Position numbers and translations under genes: made by a program. 39,724 nt of DNA, taken from the NCBI RefSeq assembly GCF_002005565.1, contig NZ_BDJC01000058.1, positions 1 through 39,724 of the forward strand. The letters are read 5' to 3'. Numbering within the stretch: the first letter of the stretch is position 1; every line of letters starts with the position of its first letter. Under the pieces are notes generated by a model. The model was not told the origin of the DNA, searched no databases, and worked only from the letters and a program-made list of their open reading frames with translations. This document shows positions 15,380 through 23,314 of this stretch, piece after piece. The DNA comes from Streptomyces sp. JHA26. Its GTDB lineage: Bacteria; Actinomycetota; Actinomycetes; Streptomycetales; Streptomycetaceae.

Positions 15380-16846
15380 GTGAGCAAGGACGCCGTGGAC
15401 ACGGCACAGGCCGCCGCCCACCCCCAGGCGGCCGGGACACCCGCGGACGCGGGTGACGCCGGTTACAGCAAGGACCTCAAGGCCCGTCACGTCAACATGA
15501 TCGCCATCGGCGGCGCGATCGGCACCGGCCTCTTCCTCGGCGCCGGCGGACGGCTGCGCGACGCGGGCCCGGCGCTCGCCATCGCCTACCTCGTCTGCGG
15601 CGTCTTCGCCTTCTTCGTCGTCAGGGCGCTCGGCGAGCTCGTGCTCTACCGGCCCTCCTCCGGGTCCTTCGTGTCGTACGCGCGCGAGTTCCTCGGCGAG
15701 AAGGGCGCCTACGTCGCCGGCTGGATGTACTTCCTGAACTGGTCGACCACCGGCATCGCCGACATCACCGCGATCGCGCTGTACACGCACTACTGGAGTA
15801 TGTTCACGAGCATCCCGCAATGGGTGCTCGCCCTGGCCGCCCTCGCGGTGGTCCTGGCCGTGAACCTCATCTCGGTGAAGATCTTCGGCGAGATGGAGTT
15901 CTGGTTCGCGATCGTCAAGGTCGCCACCCTGGTCGGCTTCATGCTGATCGGCATCTTCCTGCTGGCCACCCAGCACGACGTGGGCGGCTACACCCCCGGC
16001 GTCAGCATGATCACCGACCACGGCGGCATCCTTCCGCACGGCGTGATGCCCGTGGTGCTCGTGATGCAGGGCGTGATCTTCGCGTACGCGGCCCTGGAAC
16101 TGGTCGGCGTCGCCGCCGGCGAGACCGCCGAGCCCGAGAAGGTCGTCCCGCGCGCGGTGAACTCGATCATGTGGCGCGTCGCCCTCTTCTACGTCGGCTC
16201 GGTCGTCCTGCTGGCCCTGCTGCTGCCCGGCTCGCTCTACTCCGGCGACGAGAGCCCCTTCGTCACCGTTCTGTCCAGGGTCGGTGTCCCCGCGGCCGGC
16301 GACGTGATGAACCTCGTCGTCCTCACCGCCGCGATGTCCTCCCTGAACTCCGGCCTGTACTCCACCGGCCGCATCCTGCGCTCCATGGCGATGGCGGGCT
16401 CCGCGCCCAAGTTCACCCGCGTGATGAGCCGCAGCCAGGTCCCCTACGGCGGCATCCTGCTGACCTGCGGCATCTGTGTGCTCGGTGTGGGCCTGAACTA
16501 CCTGATGCCGAGCAAGGCCTTCGAGATCGTGCTGAACGTCGCCTCCCTCGGCATCATCAGCACCTGGGTGATCATCATGATCTGCCACCTGATCTTCGTC
16601 CGCCGCGCCCGCGCCGGCCTGGTCACCCGCCCGCACTTCCGCCTGCCCGGCAGCCCGGTCACGGAGATCGTCACGATCGCCTTCCTCGTGGCCGTGCTCG
16701 GCATGATGGGCAACGACCCCGAGATCGGCCGCTGGACCCTCCTGCTGATCCCGGTGATCGCGCTGATGCTGGTCGTGGGCTGGTTCGGCGTCCGCCGCCG
16801 CGTGGCCCTCACCGCCGACCGGGAACTCGACCGCCTGGGCTCCTAG
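15380..16846 (+). CDS. ansP: Amino acid permease, L-asparagine permease-like (APC family)
   Basis: 488-residue amino acid-polyamine-organocation transporter with about 12 hydrophobic segments. The signature IAIGGAIGTGLFLGAGGRL opens TM1. The closest family resemblance is to E. coli AnsP: RALGELVLYRPSSGSFVSYA, then EFLGEKGAYVAGWMYFLNW and FGEMEFWFAIVKV. That suggests proton-driven uptake of asparagine, though GABA or aromatic permeases share much of this. GTG 15380 is chosen for a GAGTGGA ribosome binding site about 7 nt upstream; an in-frame GTG at 15368 has none. A hairpin follows the stop. The gene is divergent from merR. Confidence 0.87.
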   Translation: MSKDAVDTAQAAAHPQAAGTPADAGDAGYSKDLKARHVNMIAIGGAIGTGLFLGAGGRLRDAGPALAIAYLVCGVFAFFVVRALGELVLYRPSSGSFVSYAREFLGEKGAYVAGWMYFLNWSTTGIADITAIALYTHYWSMFTSIPQWVLALAALAVVLAVNLISVKIFGEMEFWFAIVKVATLVGFMLIGIFLLATQHDVGGYTPGVSMITDHGGILPHGVMPVVLVMQGVIFAYAALELVGVAAGETAEPEKVVPRAVNSIMWRVALFYVGSVVLLALLLPGSLYSGDESPFVTVLSRVGVPAAGDVMNLVVLTAAMSSLNSGLYSTGRILRSMAMAGSAPKFTRVMSRSQVPYGGILLTCGICVLGVGLNYLMPSKAFEIVLNVASLGIISTWVIIMICHLIFVRRARAGLVTRPHFRLPGSPVTEIVTIAFLVAVLGMMGNDPEIGRWTLLLIPVIALMLVVGWFGVRRRVALTADRELDRLGS

Positions 16847-16853
16847 CCGCCCC

Positions 16854-16877
16854 GGGGCCGCTGTCGGTGGCGGCCCC
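16854..16877 (+). terminator. Hairpin after the permease
   Basis: GGGGCCGC (16854-16861) and GCGGCCCC (16870-16877) form a perfect 8-bp stem with an 8-nt loop. The -10-like TACGGT (16878-16883) of the next gene begins on the following base. Confidence 0.6.
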
Positions 16878-16889
16878 TACGGTGGTGTC

Positions 16890-17375
16890 ATGCCGGAGAT
16901 CACGTACGTCCGAGGTGACGCCACCGCCCCGTCGGTCAAGGGCGCCAAGGTGATCGCCCACGTCTGCAACGACGTGGGCGGCTGGGGCAAGGGCTTCGTC
17001 CTGGCCGTCTCCCGCCGCTGGCCGGAGCCGGAGGCCGCCTACCGCGCCTGGCACCGCGCCCGCGCCTCGAACGGCTTCGGCCTGGGCGCCGTCCAGCTCG
17101 TCCGGGTCGAGCCGTACGTGTGGGTGGCCAACATGATCGGCCAGCGCGGCACGAGGACCGGCGGCAAGGGCGCCCCGGTGCGCTACGAGGCCATCGACAC
17201 CGCCCTCGGCCGCCTCGCCGGCCACGCGGCCGAGCTGGGCGCGTCCGTCCACATGCCCCGCATCGGCTGCGGACTGGCCGGCGGCACGTGGTCCCGCGTC
17301 GAGCCGCTCGTCACGGAGCGGCTCGTCCGGCAGGGCATATCCGTGACCGTGTACGACCACGGGGACGGCGCCTGA
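16890..17375 (+). CDS. Macro-domain (ADP-ribose-binding) protein
   Basis: 161-residue single macro domain. The N-terminal strand MPEITYVRGDATAP is followed by KVIAHVCNDVGGWGKGFVLA, the loop that contacts the distal ribose in Poa1p/DarG-like macro domains. Then come ANMIGQRG and the C-terminal HMPRIGCGLAGGTW phosphate-binding loop. Such proteins bind or hydrolyse ADP-ribose derivatives such as ADP-ribose-1-phosphate or ADP-ribosylated targets; which applies here is unknown. No partner DarT-like toxin is adjacent. A -10-like TACGGT ends 6 nt before the ATG and there is no Shine-Dalgarno, so the transcript may be leaderless. The terminal codons lie inside the hairpin shared with the convergent peptidase gene. 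Confidence 0.87.
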   Translation: MPEITYVRGDATAPSVKGAKVIAHVCNDVGGWGKGFVLAVSRRWPEPEAAYRAWHRARASNGFGLGAVQLVRVEPYVWVANMIGQRGTRTGGKGAPVRYEAIDTALGRLAGHAAELGASVHMPRIGCGLAGGTWSRVEPLVTERLVRQGISVTVYDHGDGA

Positions 17376-17391
17376 GACGGACGCCGTCCCC
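17361..17391. terminator. Bidirectional hairpin between macro-domain and M1 peptidase genes
   Basis: GGGGACGGCG (17361-17370) and CGCCGTCCCC (17382-17391) form a perfect 10-bp stem with an 11-nt loop. The left arm lies in the last codons of the macro gene and the loop contains its stop. Confidence 0.7.
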
Positions 17392-17397
17392 GGGCAC

Positions 17398-18891
17398 TCA
17401 GTGCTCGTGCACGTCGTTCGTCGCGGCGATCTTCTTCCACGACCGCGGCTGCGCGGGCGCCACCGGCGCCTTCGCCGGGGCCGCCGCGCGGGCCGCCGGC
17501 GCGCCCGGCTTCGACGGCTGGAACAGCCAGGTGTCGAACAGCGCGGCCAGCGGCTCGCCGGACACCTCCTCGGCGTACCGCCGGAAGTCGTCGACCGACG
17601 CGTTGCCGTAGGCGTACCGCTGCGGCCAGCCCTTCAGGACCTCGAAGAACGCCTCGTCGCCGATCTCGTTGCGCAGCGCCTGCACGGCCAGCGCGCCCCG
17701 GTCGTAGACCGCGATGTCGAACTGGTTCTCCGGCCCGGGGTCACCGGGCCGCACCGTCCAGAACGGGTCGTCGGCCGGGTGGGAGGCGTACGTGTAGTCG
17801 GCGAGCTCCTGCGCCGTGCCCTCGCCCTCGTGCTCGGACCAGAGCCACTGGGCGTACCGCGCGAAGCCCTCGTTGATCCAGATGTCCTTCCAGCCGCGCA
17901 CGGACACCAGGTCGCCGTACCACTGGTGGGCCAGCTCGTGGACCACGACGGACACGTTCGACCCGTTCGCGAACTGCCGCGGGCTGTAGAACGGCCGGGT
18001 CTGCGTCTCCAGCGCGTACCCGGTGTCCGTGTTCGGCACGTACCCGCCGAGCGCGTCGTACGGGTACGGCCCGAAGTAGCCGCTCAGCCAGTCGGCGATC
18101 TCCCCGGTCCGCTCCACGCTGGCCCGCGCCGCGCCGTCGTTCGCGCCGAGGTCCTTGCTGTAGGCGTTGACGACCGGGATGCCGCCCTCGGTCGTGCCGG
18201 TGGTGAGGTCGAACCTCCCGACGGCGAGAGTGGCGAGATACGTGGCCTGCGGCTTGTCGGAGCGCCAGTTGTACCGGGTCCAGCCGAGCCTGGAGCTGCT
18301 GGACTGCAGCGTGCCGTTGGAGATGGCCTGGGTCCCGTCCGGCACCTGCACGGACACGTCGAAGGTGGCCTTGTCGAGCGGGTGGTCGTTGCTGGGGAAC
18401 CACCACCAGGCCGCCTCGGGCTCGTTCGCGCCGACGCCGCCGTCGGGGGTGCGGTGCCAGCTGGTGAAGCCGTACGCCTGCTTCGAGGACGGCACCCCGC
18501 TGTAGCGCACCACCACGGTGACCGGCGTGCCCTTGCGCAGCGGGCTCTTCGGGGTGATCTCCAGCTCGTGCTCGCCCGACGTCGTGAACGACGCCTTGGC
18601 GCCGTTCACCCGCACCTCGCCGACGTCCAGCAGGAAGTCCAGGTCGAAGCGCGACAGGTCCTGCGTGGTGCGGGCCAGGATCGTCGCCGTCCCCTCCAGC
18701 CGGTCGGTCGCCGGCTGGTACTTCAGGCGCAGGTCGTAGTGGGAGACGTCGTAGCCGCCGTTGCCGTAGGCCGGGTAGTAGGGGTCGCCGATGCCCGGAG
18801 CGCCGGGGGAGTGGGCCGCCGCCGACGCCGGGATCGCCAGCATGAGGGTGGCGGCGCCCAGTGCGCCCGGCACGATGAATCTGCGGTGCAC
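17398..18891 (-). CDS. Secreted M1 family zinc metallopeptidase (short form)
   Basis: 497-residue exported peptidase. The signal peptide spans about residues 1-26 (MHRRFIVPGALGAATLMLAI then PASAAA). An N-terminal beta domain resembling aminopeptidase N precedes the catalytic domain, with zinc motif HELAH at 318-322 and the third ligand Glu341 in WINEGFARY. The exopeptidase motif GAMEN of true aminopeptidases is not present; the equivalent position reads ALETQT (293-298), as in other short actinobacterial members. The C-terminal ERAP-type domain of about 400 residues is missing, so length is near half of PepN. The extreme C terminus is Ala/Pro-rich. GTG 18889-18891 has TTGGAG about 6 nt upstream. 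Likely an extracellular peptidase; specificity is unknown. Confidence 0.9.
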   Translation of the reverse strand: MHRRFIVPGALGAATLMLAIPASAAAHSPGAPGIGDPYYPAYGNGGYDVSHYDLRLKYQPATDRLEGTATILARTTQDLSRFDLDFLLDVGEVRVNGAKASFTTSGEHELEITPKSPLRKGTPVTVVVRYSGVPSSKQAYGFTSWHRTPDGGVGANEPEAAWWWFPSNDHPLDKATFDVSVQVPDGTQAISNGTLQSSSSRLGWTRYNWRSDKPQATYLATLAVGRFDLTTGTTEGGIPVVNAYSKDLGANDGAARASVERTGEIADWLSGYFGPYPYDALGGYVPNTDTGYALETQTRPFYSPRQFANGSNVSVVVHELAHQWYGDLVSVRGWKDIWINEGFARYAQWLWSEHEGEGTAQELADYTYASHPADDPFWTVRPGDPGPENQFDIAVYDRGALAVQALRNEIGDEAFFEVLKGWPQRYAYGNASVDDFRRYAEEVSGEPLAALFDTWLFQPSKPGAPAARAAAPAKAPVAPAQPRSWKKIAATNDVHEH

Positions 18892-19332
18892 GAAAGCTCC
18901 AAGTCGTAGGAGTACGAGGTCCGTCCGGAGCCTATTCAGCCCCTGTGCGCCCAGTCATGTCCACAACCACTCCGGACACATGATCGTCATCCGGCCGACA
19001 TGAGGCCCCCGCCGCGGCGGTCTCCGTGGGCCCCGGCCGCCTCGGCACGCCCCCTTCTGCACGGCAGGTGACCGATGTACCGTCCCGCGCATGCCGAGGA
19101 CGGACCCGCCCCGCACGGCGTACGGGCGCACCCGGACGGGGAAGGCGCCCGGGTACCGCCGCGCCGGCCGCTGCACGCCCTCGTGCCGCTGCTTCCGGAC
19201 GGCCGCGCCGCGTACCACCTGACGGTGGGAGAACCCGACGGCCACTGCTGAGGGGGTGAGTTCCGGGCCGTCCGTGGTAGGGGCGTAGCAGAGGAGCTGT
19301 TCTCGGCCTCACCGAAGGGAAAGGTGCCGCTT
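18892..19332. other. Divergent intergenic region, M1 peptidase / BCCT transporter
   Basis: 441 bases. It contains the peptidase ribosome binding site, a 58-codon ORF at 19075-19251 that may be a gene, and the GAAGGGAAAGG ribosome binding site of the transporter. I see no convincing promoter or palindrome in 18900-19070. Confidence 0.5.
19075..19251 (+). CDS. Possible 58-residue small ORF of unknown function
   Basis: An ATG with GGCAGG about 7 nt upstream opens a 58-codon frame with high third-position GC. It starts MYRPAHAEDG and ends YHLTVGEPDGHC, with a terminal Cys. No signal peptide, membrane segment or known domain is visible. It lies 82 bp before the BCCT transporter start and is co-oriented with it. 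It could be a real small protein, a gene remnant or chance in GC-rich DNA. Confidence 0.3.
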   Translation: MYRPAHAEDGPAPHGVRAHPDGEGARVPPRRPLHALVPLLPDGRAAYHLTVGEPDGHC

Positions 19333-21066
19333 GTGACACAGGACCGACCGAGAGACGAGGAACACCACGAAAGAGGCACGCTTCCGGGTTCGGAAGCAGA
19401 CCTCTCCGGGGCCGTGAAGCACCCCCGGACCGACCGGGTCGTCTTCGGCGTCACGGCCGCCCTGACCCTCGCCTTCGTCATCTGGGGCGCCGCCTTCACC
19501 GACTCGCTGGAGGACGTCTCCACCAGCATGCTCGGCGGACTGATGCACAACGGCGGCTGGGCGTTCATGCTGGCCGCCTCCGGCTTCGTCGTCTTCGCCC
19601 TCTGGCTCGCGGCCAGCCGCTACGGCCGGATCCACCTCGGCACCGAGGGCGAGGAACCCGAGTTCCGCACGGTGTCCTGGGTCGCGATGATGTTCAGCGC
19701 GGGCATGGGCATCGGCCTGATGTTCTACGGCGTCAGCGAGCCGCTGGCGCACTACACGACGCCCCCGCCGGGCACCTCCCCGGCCGACTCCGGCGAACGC
19801 ATGGAGACGGCCATGGCCACCACCCTCTTCCACTGGACGCTCCACCCCTGGGCGATCTACGCGGTGGTCGGTCTCGGCATCGCCTACAGCACCTTCCGCA
19901 AGCGCCGCCACCAGACGATCAGCGCCGTGTTCACCCCGCTCATCGGCGAGAAGAACGCGGACGGCGTCGGCGGCCGCATCATCGACATGCTCGCGATCAT
20001 CGCGACCGTCTTCGGCTCCGCCGCCTCGCTCGGCCTCGGCGCCCTGCAGATCGGTTCCGGCGTGGAGAAGCTGGACTGGCTGGACAAGGTCAGCACAGGA
20101 CTGCTCGTCGCCATCATCGCGGTGCTGACCGTCGCGTTCGTGGCCTCCGCGATCTCCGGCGTGGAGAAGGGCATCCAGTGGCTGTCCAACACCAACATGG
20201 TGCTGGCCCTGATCCTCGCCGTCTTCGTGTTCGTCGCGGGCCCGACCATCGTCGTCCTCGACCTGCTGCCCACCTCGGTCTTCTCCTACCTCGGCGACCT
20301 GCCCCAGCTGGCCGGCCGCACCGAGGCCAGCGGCGGCAAGGGCGTCGCCGACTGGCTGGGCAGCTGGACCGTCTTCTACTGGGCCTGGTGGATCTCCTGG
20401 ACGCCCTTCGTCGGCATGTTCATCGCCCGCATCAGCCGGGGCCGGACGATCCGCCAGTTCATCGGCGGCGTCATCCTCGTGCCCAGCACGGTCAGCCTGG
20501 TCTGGTTCGCGGTCTTCGGCGGTTCGGCGATGAAGCTCCAGGAGCAGCACCGGCTCGGCGCCGACTCGACCCCCGAGGGCCGGCTGTTCGCCGTTCTCCA
20601 GGAGTTCCCCGTCGCCACCGTCACCAGCCTGCTGGTGATGATCCTCGTCGGCATCTTCTTCGTCTCCGGCGCCGACGCCGCCTCGATCGTGATGGGCACC
20701 CTCTCGCAGAAGGGCGCGCTCGAACCCAGCCGCTGGGTCGTCGTGTTCTGGGGCGTGGTCACCGGCGCCGTCGCCGCCATCATGCTCCTGGTCGGCAGCG
20801 GCCAGGGCGACGCGCTGACCGGCCTGCAGAACCTCACGATCCTCGCGGCGGCACCCTTCGTCGTCGTGATGGTCCTCATGTGCGTCGCCCTCATGCGCGA
20901 CCTGCGCAGGGACCCGCTCATCGTGCGCGGCGAGATGGGCTCCGAGGCCGTCGAGATGGCCGTCATCGCGGGCCACGAACAGTACGACGGCGACTTCGAG
21001 ATCCGCATCGGCCCGGGCGCCGGCACGGAGGTGGAGGGCGACCCGATCGGCAAGCACGACGAGTGA
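19333..21066 (+). CDS. BCCT family betaine/choline/carnitine transporter
   Basis: 577-residue secondary transporter with about 12 TM segments. BCCT signatures are clear: MMFSAGMGIGLMFYGVSEPL, FHWTLHPWAIYAVVG and the Trp-rich FYWAWWISWTPFVGMFIARI substrate-binding helix. The family takes up glycine betaine, choline or carnitine with Na+ or H+, usually as osmoprotectants. The C-terminal tail after the last TM is about 50 residues, rich in acidic residues, and could be an osmosensory domain. GTG 19333 is chosen with AAAGG 8 nt upstream; GTG 19324, three codons earlier, is nearly as good. A strong hairpin follows the stop. It is a single-gene unit. Confidence 0.92.
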   Translation: MTQDRPRDEEHHERGTLPGSEADLSGAVKHPRTDRVVFGVTAALTLAFVIWGAAFTDSLEDVSTSMLGGLMHNGGWAFMLAASGFVVFALWLAASRYGRIHLGTEGEEPEFRTVSWVAMMFSAGMGIGLMFYGVSEPLAHYTTPPPGTSPADSGERMETAMATTLFHWTLHPWAIYAVVGLGIAYSTFRKRRHQTISAVFTPLIGEKNADGVGGRIIDMLAIIATVFGSAASLGLGALQIGSGVEKLDWLDKVSTGLLVAIIAVLTVAFVASAISGVEKGIQWLSNTNMVLALILAVFVFVAGPTIVVLDLLPTSVFSYLGDLPQLAGRTEASGGKGVADWLGSWTVFYWAWWISWTPFVGMFIARISRGRTIRQFIGGVILVPSTVSLVWFAVFGGSAMKLQEQHRLGADSTPEGRLFAVLQEFPVATVTSLLVMILVGIFFVSGADAASIVMGTLSQKGALEPSRWVVVFWGVVTGAVAAIMLLVGSGQGDALTGLQNLTILAAAPFVVVMVLMCVALMRDLRRDPLIVRGEMGSEAVEMAVIAGHEQYDGDFEIRIGPGAGTEVEGDPIGKHDE

Positions 21067-21114
21067 ACGGCGCCGGAGGGCGGCTCCCGCGGCACGGCAC
21101 CGCGGGGCCCGCCG

Positions 21115-21151
21115 GCCCGGGGCGTCCGCGTCCGGCGCGGACACCCCGGGC
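21115..21151. terminator. Strong bidirectional hairpin after the BCCT gene
   Basis: GCCCGGGGCGTCCGCG (21115-21130) pairs with CGCGGACACCCCGGGC (21136-21151) around TCCGG with a single mismatch. It separates the transporter from the convergent oxidase gene. Confidence 0.75.
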
Positions 21152-21212
21152 GGGGGAGGGGGACCCGGGCCACGGCGGCCCGGCGCGCCCCCTCCCTCCG
21201 GAGCGCCCCCGG

Positions 21213-22166
21213 TCAGCCGGTCACGAGTCGCGCCGCCTCCCGGGCACAGCCCCAGGCCACCGTCACACCCGCGCCGCCGTGCCCGTAGTTGTGCACCAGC
21301 AGCCGCCCGTCCGGCAGCCGCTCGCGCTCCAGCCGCACCGCGTCCCGCGCCGGCCGCAGCCCCACCCGGTGCTCCAGCACCCGCGCCCCGGCGATCTCGG
21401 GCCGCAGCGCGGCGCACCGCCGCACGATCGCCTCCGCGACCGCCGGATCCGGCTCCGCCGACCACGCGTCTTCCTCGGCCGTGCCGCCCAGGACGAGCCG
21501 CCCCGGATGCGGGAAGAAGTACGCCATCTCCCCGGAGACGGCATCGGTGGAGACCAGCCAGGTGTCGACGCCCGGGTTCTCCACCACGACCAGCTGCCCG
21601 CGCACCGGGCGCACGGACGCGTCCGGCACCAGCTCCCGGGCCCCCAGTCCCGTGCAGTTGACCACGACCGGCGCCCCGACCTCCGCCAGGTCGGTCACCG
21701 CACGCGTCTCCACCACACCGCCCGCCGCCGTCAACCGCTCCCGGAGCCACGGCAGATGAGTCGACATGTCGATGAGCGGCAGCCGTGCCCACAGCCCCGG
21801 CCCGCCGTACTCCTCGGCCCGCGCCGCGCGCAGCCCCGGCAGCCGTGCGGTCGCCCATCCGTCGACCTCGTCCATCCCCGTCCCGCCCAGCACCCCTTCG
21901 ACCACGCGTACGCCCGTCCCCTCGGGCCGGGCCGCCAGTTCCTCGTACACGTCCAGGGAGCACAGCGCCCATCGCCGCGCCGACGCCACCGGCTCGATGC
22001 GGTACGGCCACCACAGCGCGCCCGCGACCGCCGAGGTGGTGCGCTCGACGGGCTCCCGCGTCCACACCCGCACCCGCCTGCCGCGCTCGGCGAGCACGAC
22101 GGCCGTCGTCAGCCCGATCACACCGCCGCCGACCACCACGACCTCGTCATCCGGTTCGGTTTCCAC
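21213..22166 (-). CDS. FAD-dependent D-amino-acid oxidase
   Basis: 317-residue DAO-family flavoenzyme oxidising D-amino acids to imino acids with H2O2 release. The FAD-binding dinucleotide fold is at the N terminus (VVVVGGGVIGLTTAVVLAERG, residues about 9-29). SAVAGALWWPYR follows, then VNCTGLGARELVPD near the middle. The DAO signature HNYGHGGAGVTVAWGCA is near the C terminus, with the Arg in GLRPARDAVRLE that binds the substrate carboxylate. No peroxisomal signal is expected or present. The GTG start at 22164-22166 has no ribosome binding site but a TATCGT -10 box ends 6 nt upstream. It is divergent, 77 bp, from the unknown gene at 22244. Confidence 0.9.
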   Translation of the reverse strand: METEPDDEVVVVGGGVIGLTTAVVLAERGRRVRVWTREPVERTTSAVAGALWWPYRIEPVASARRWALCSLDVYEELAARPEGTGVRVVEGVLGGTGMDEVDGWATARLPGLRAARAEEYGGPGLWARLPLIDMSTHLPWLRERLTAAGGVVETRAVTDLAEVGAPVVVNCTGLGARELVPDASVRPVRGQLVVVENPGVDTWLVSTDAVSGEMAYFFPHPGRLVLGGTAEEDAWSAEPDPAVAEAIVRRCAALRPEIAGARVLEHRVGLRPARDAVRLERERLPDGRLLVHNYGHGGAGVTVAWGCAREAARLVTG

Positions 22167-22172
22167 ACCGGG

Positions 22173-22178
22173 ACGATA
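22173..22178 (-). promoter_or_regulatory. -10 box of the D-amino-acid oxidase gene (leaderless)
   Basis: TATCGT on the minus strand ends 6 nt before the GTG start. No Shine-Dalgarno is present. A weak CTGACG lies 19 bp upstream. Confidence 0.4.
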
Positions 22179-22243
22179 GGCCCTGTCCGCCCGGACGCGT
22201 CAGGGCGTGCTCACATCGGCCGCGCCGAGGGAATACTCACCGC

Positions 22244-23278
22244 ATGGCTGCCGAATACGCGACCTTCGGCCTGGCACCGGCGATGCGGGCCGGTGGAGTC
22301 CTCGCCGGTGGCGACCACCGGGTCCACCGCGACTTCGTGGACTTCATCGTGGACGGACGGTCCCTGCTGTTCCGGCTCTCCGACCTGGACGCCGTCTCCC
22401 CGCTCGCCTCCGACGTGCCACCGGCGATCTTCACCGCGCAGGTCCGCAGCCTGCTCCTGGAGACCGAGGCACCGCTGCCCGGCGGCCGGTACGTCATCTA
22501 CGGCTGCCCCGACTGCGAGGACCTGGCCTGCGGCGCGGTGACCGCCGTGATCCGGCGCGACGGCGACGACGTCGTCTGGCGGGACTTCGCCTGGCAGACC
22601 GGCGAGCACGCCGACCTCGAGCTCAACGGCTACCACGGCATCGGCCCCTTCCGCTTCCCCGGCACCGAGTACCGCGCGGCGCTGGCCGCCCTGCTCGACG
22701 GCGGCGCGCACACCCGCCGCCGGGTCCTGCTGATCGGCGCCCGCGTCGCCCTGCTCGCCCGACTCGCCGCGGCGCTGCGCACCATCGGCATCGGGGCCGA
22801 CATCACCGACGACGCCACCGGCGTCCCCGCCGAGGAACTGCGCGCCTACGGCGCCGTGGCCTTCGGCCGCGCGGCCGGCGAGCGGGAACGGGCCGCCGTG
22901 CGCGAGGCCTTCACCCGGGCCGGCGTCGACGTCGCCCACGTCGAGGGCCTCGCACCGATCGTCCCGCTGCTCGTCGCCCAGATCGAACACGCCCTGGACC
23001 GGGGCCCGGCCGAACGGCACCGGCTGACCCGGCTGACGGCGACCGGCGCGGCGGCGGAGGTCGAGGTGACCTCGCCCTGCCGGGTGCGGCTCACCGCGTA
23101 CCGCCTCGACCGCCTCCACCGCACCCACACCCGCGAGGTCTTCGACGACGTGCTCGGGGCGGGCGGCCACCGCCTCGCCCTGGACCCGAGGACGGTGAAG
23201 GAAGGGGAGTCCTTCCTGGTGGCGCGGGCCCCGGGAAGCGTGCTGGCGACGGCGGTGCGGCGCGGGAAACCCGGCTGA
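22244..23278 (+). CDS. Protein of unknown function with a Cys cluster
   Basis: 344-residue soluble protein that I cannot place in a characterised family; related streptomycete proteins are often loosely called oxidoreductases. The N-terminal 150 residues contain a compact cysteine cluster CPDCEDLACG (Cys88, Cys91, Cys96), which could bind zinc or iron or form a redox pair. Aromatic, acidic segments such as VVWRDFAWQTGEHADLEL follow. After about residue 150 comes a possible Rossmann-like segment, RRVLLIGARVALLARLAAAL, and a second alpha/beta region to the C terminus. ATG 22244 begins the protein; GAGGGA is about 11 nt upstream. The next gene, an ABC-F ATPase, is 36 bp downstream with its own -10 box. 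Confidence 0.7.
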   Translation: MAAEYATFGLAPAMRAGGVLAGGDHRVHRDFVDFIVDGRSLLFRLSDLDAVSPLASDVPPAIFTAQVRSLLLETEAPLPGGRYVIYGCPDCEDLACGAVTAVIRRDGDDVVWRDFAWQTGEHADLELNGYHGIGPFRFPGTEYRAALAALLDGGAHTRRRVLLIGARVALLARLAAALRTIGIGADITDDATGVPAEELRAYGAVAFGRAAGERERAAVREAFTRAGVDVAHVEGLAPIVPLLVAQIEHALDRGPAERHRLTRLTATGAAAEVEVTSPCRVRLTAYRLDRLHRTHTREVFDDVLGAGGHRLALDPRTVKEGESFLVARAPGSVLATAVRRGKPG

Positions 23279-23298
23279 GCGGGCGGCGGGGGCGCGGT

Positions 23299-23304
23299 TA
23301 GGAT
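23299..23304 (+). promoter_or_regulatory. -10 box of the second ABC-F gene (leaderless)
   Basis: TAGGAT ends 10 nt before the ATG at 23315. The intervening bases contain no ribosome binding site. Confidence 0.4.
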
Positions 23305-23314
23305 CGACGGTCTG

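Noticed and set aside
16890..17375. DarTG-type toxin-antitoxin pair around the macro domain
   Set aside because: No DarT-like ADP-ribosyltransferase lies on either side; neighbours are a permease and a peptidase.
19131..19156. SigB-type promoter for the BCCT transporter (GGGTAC at 19151)
   Set aside because: No GNNT-like -35 element 14-16 bp upstream, and the site lies inside a GC-rich ORF well before the transporter.
19026..19259. 77-codon plus-strand frame before the BCCT gene
   Set aside because: Arg/Pro-rich with no ribosome binding site; the overlapping 58-codon frame at 19075 is the better candidate.
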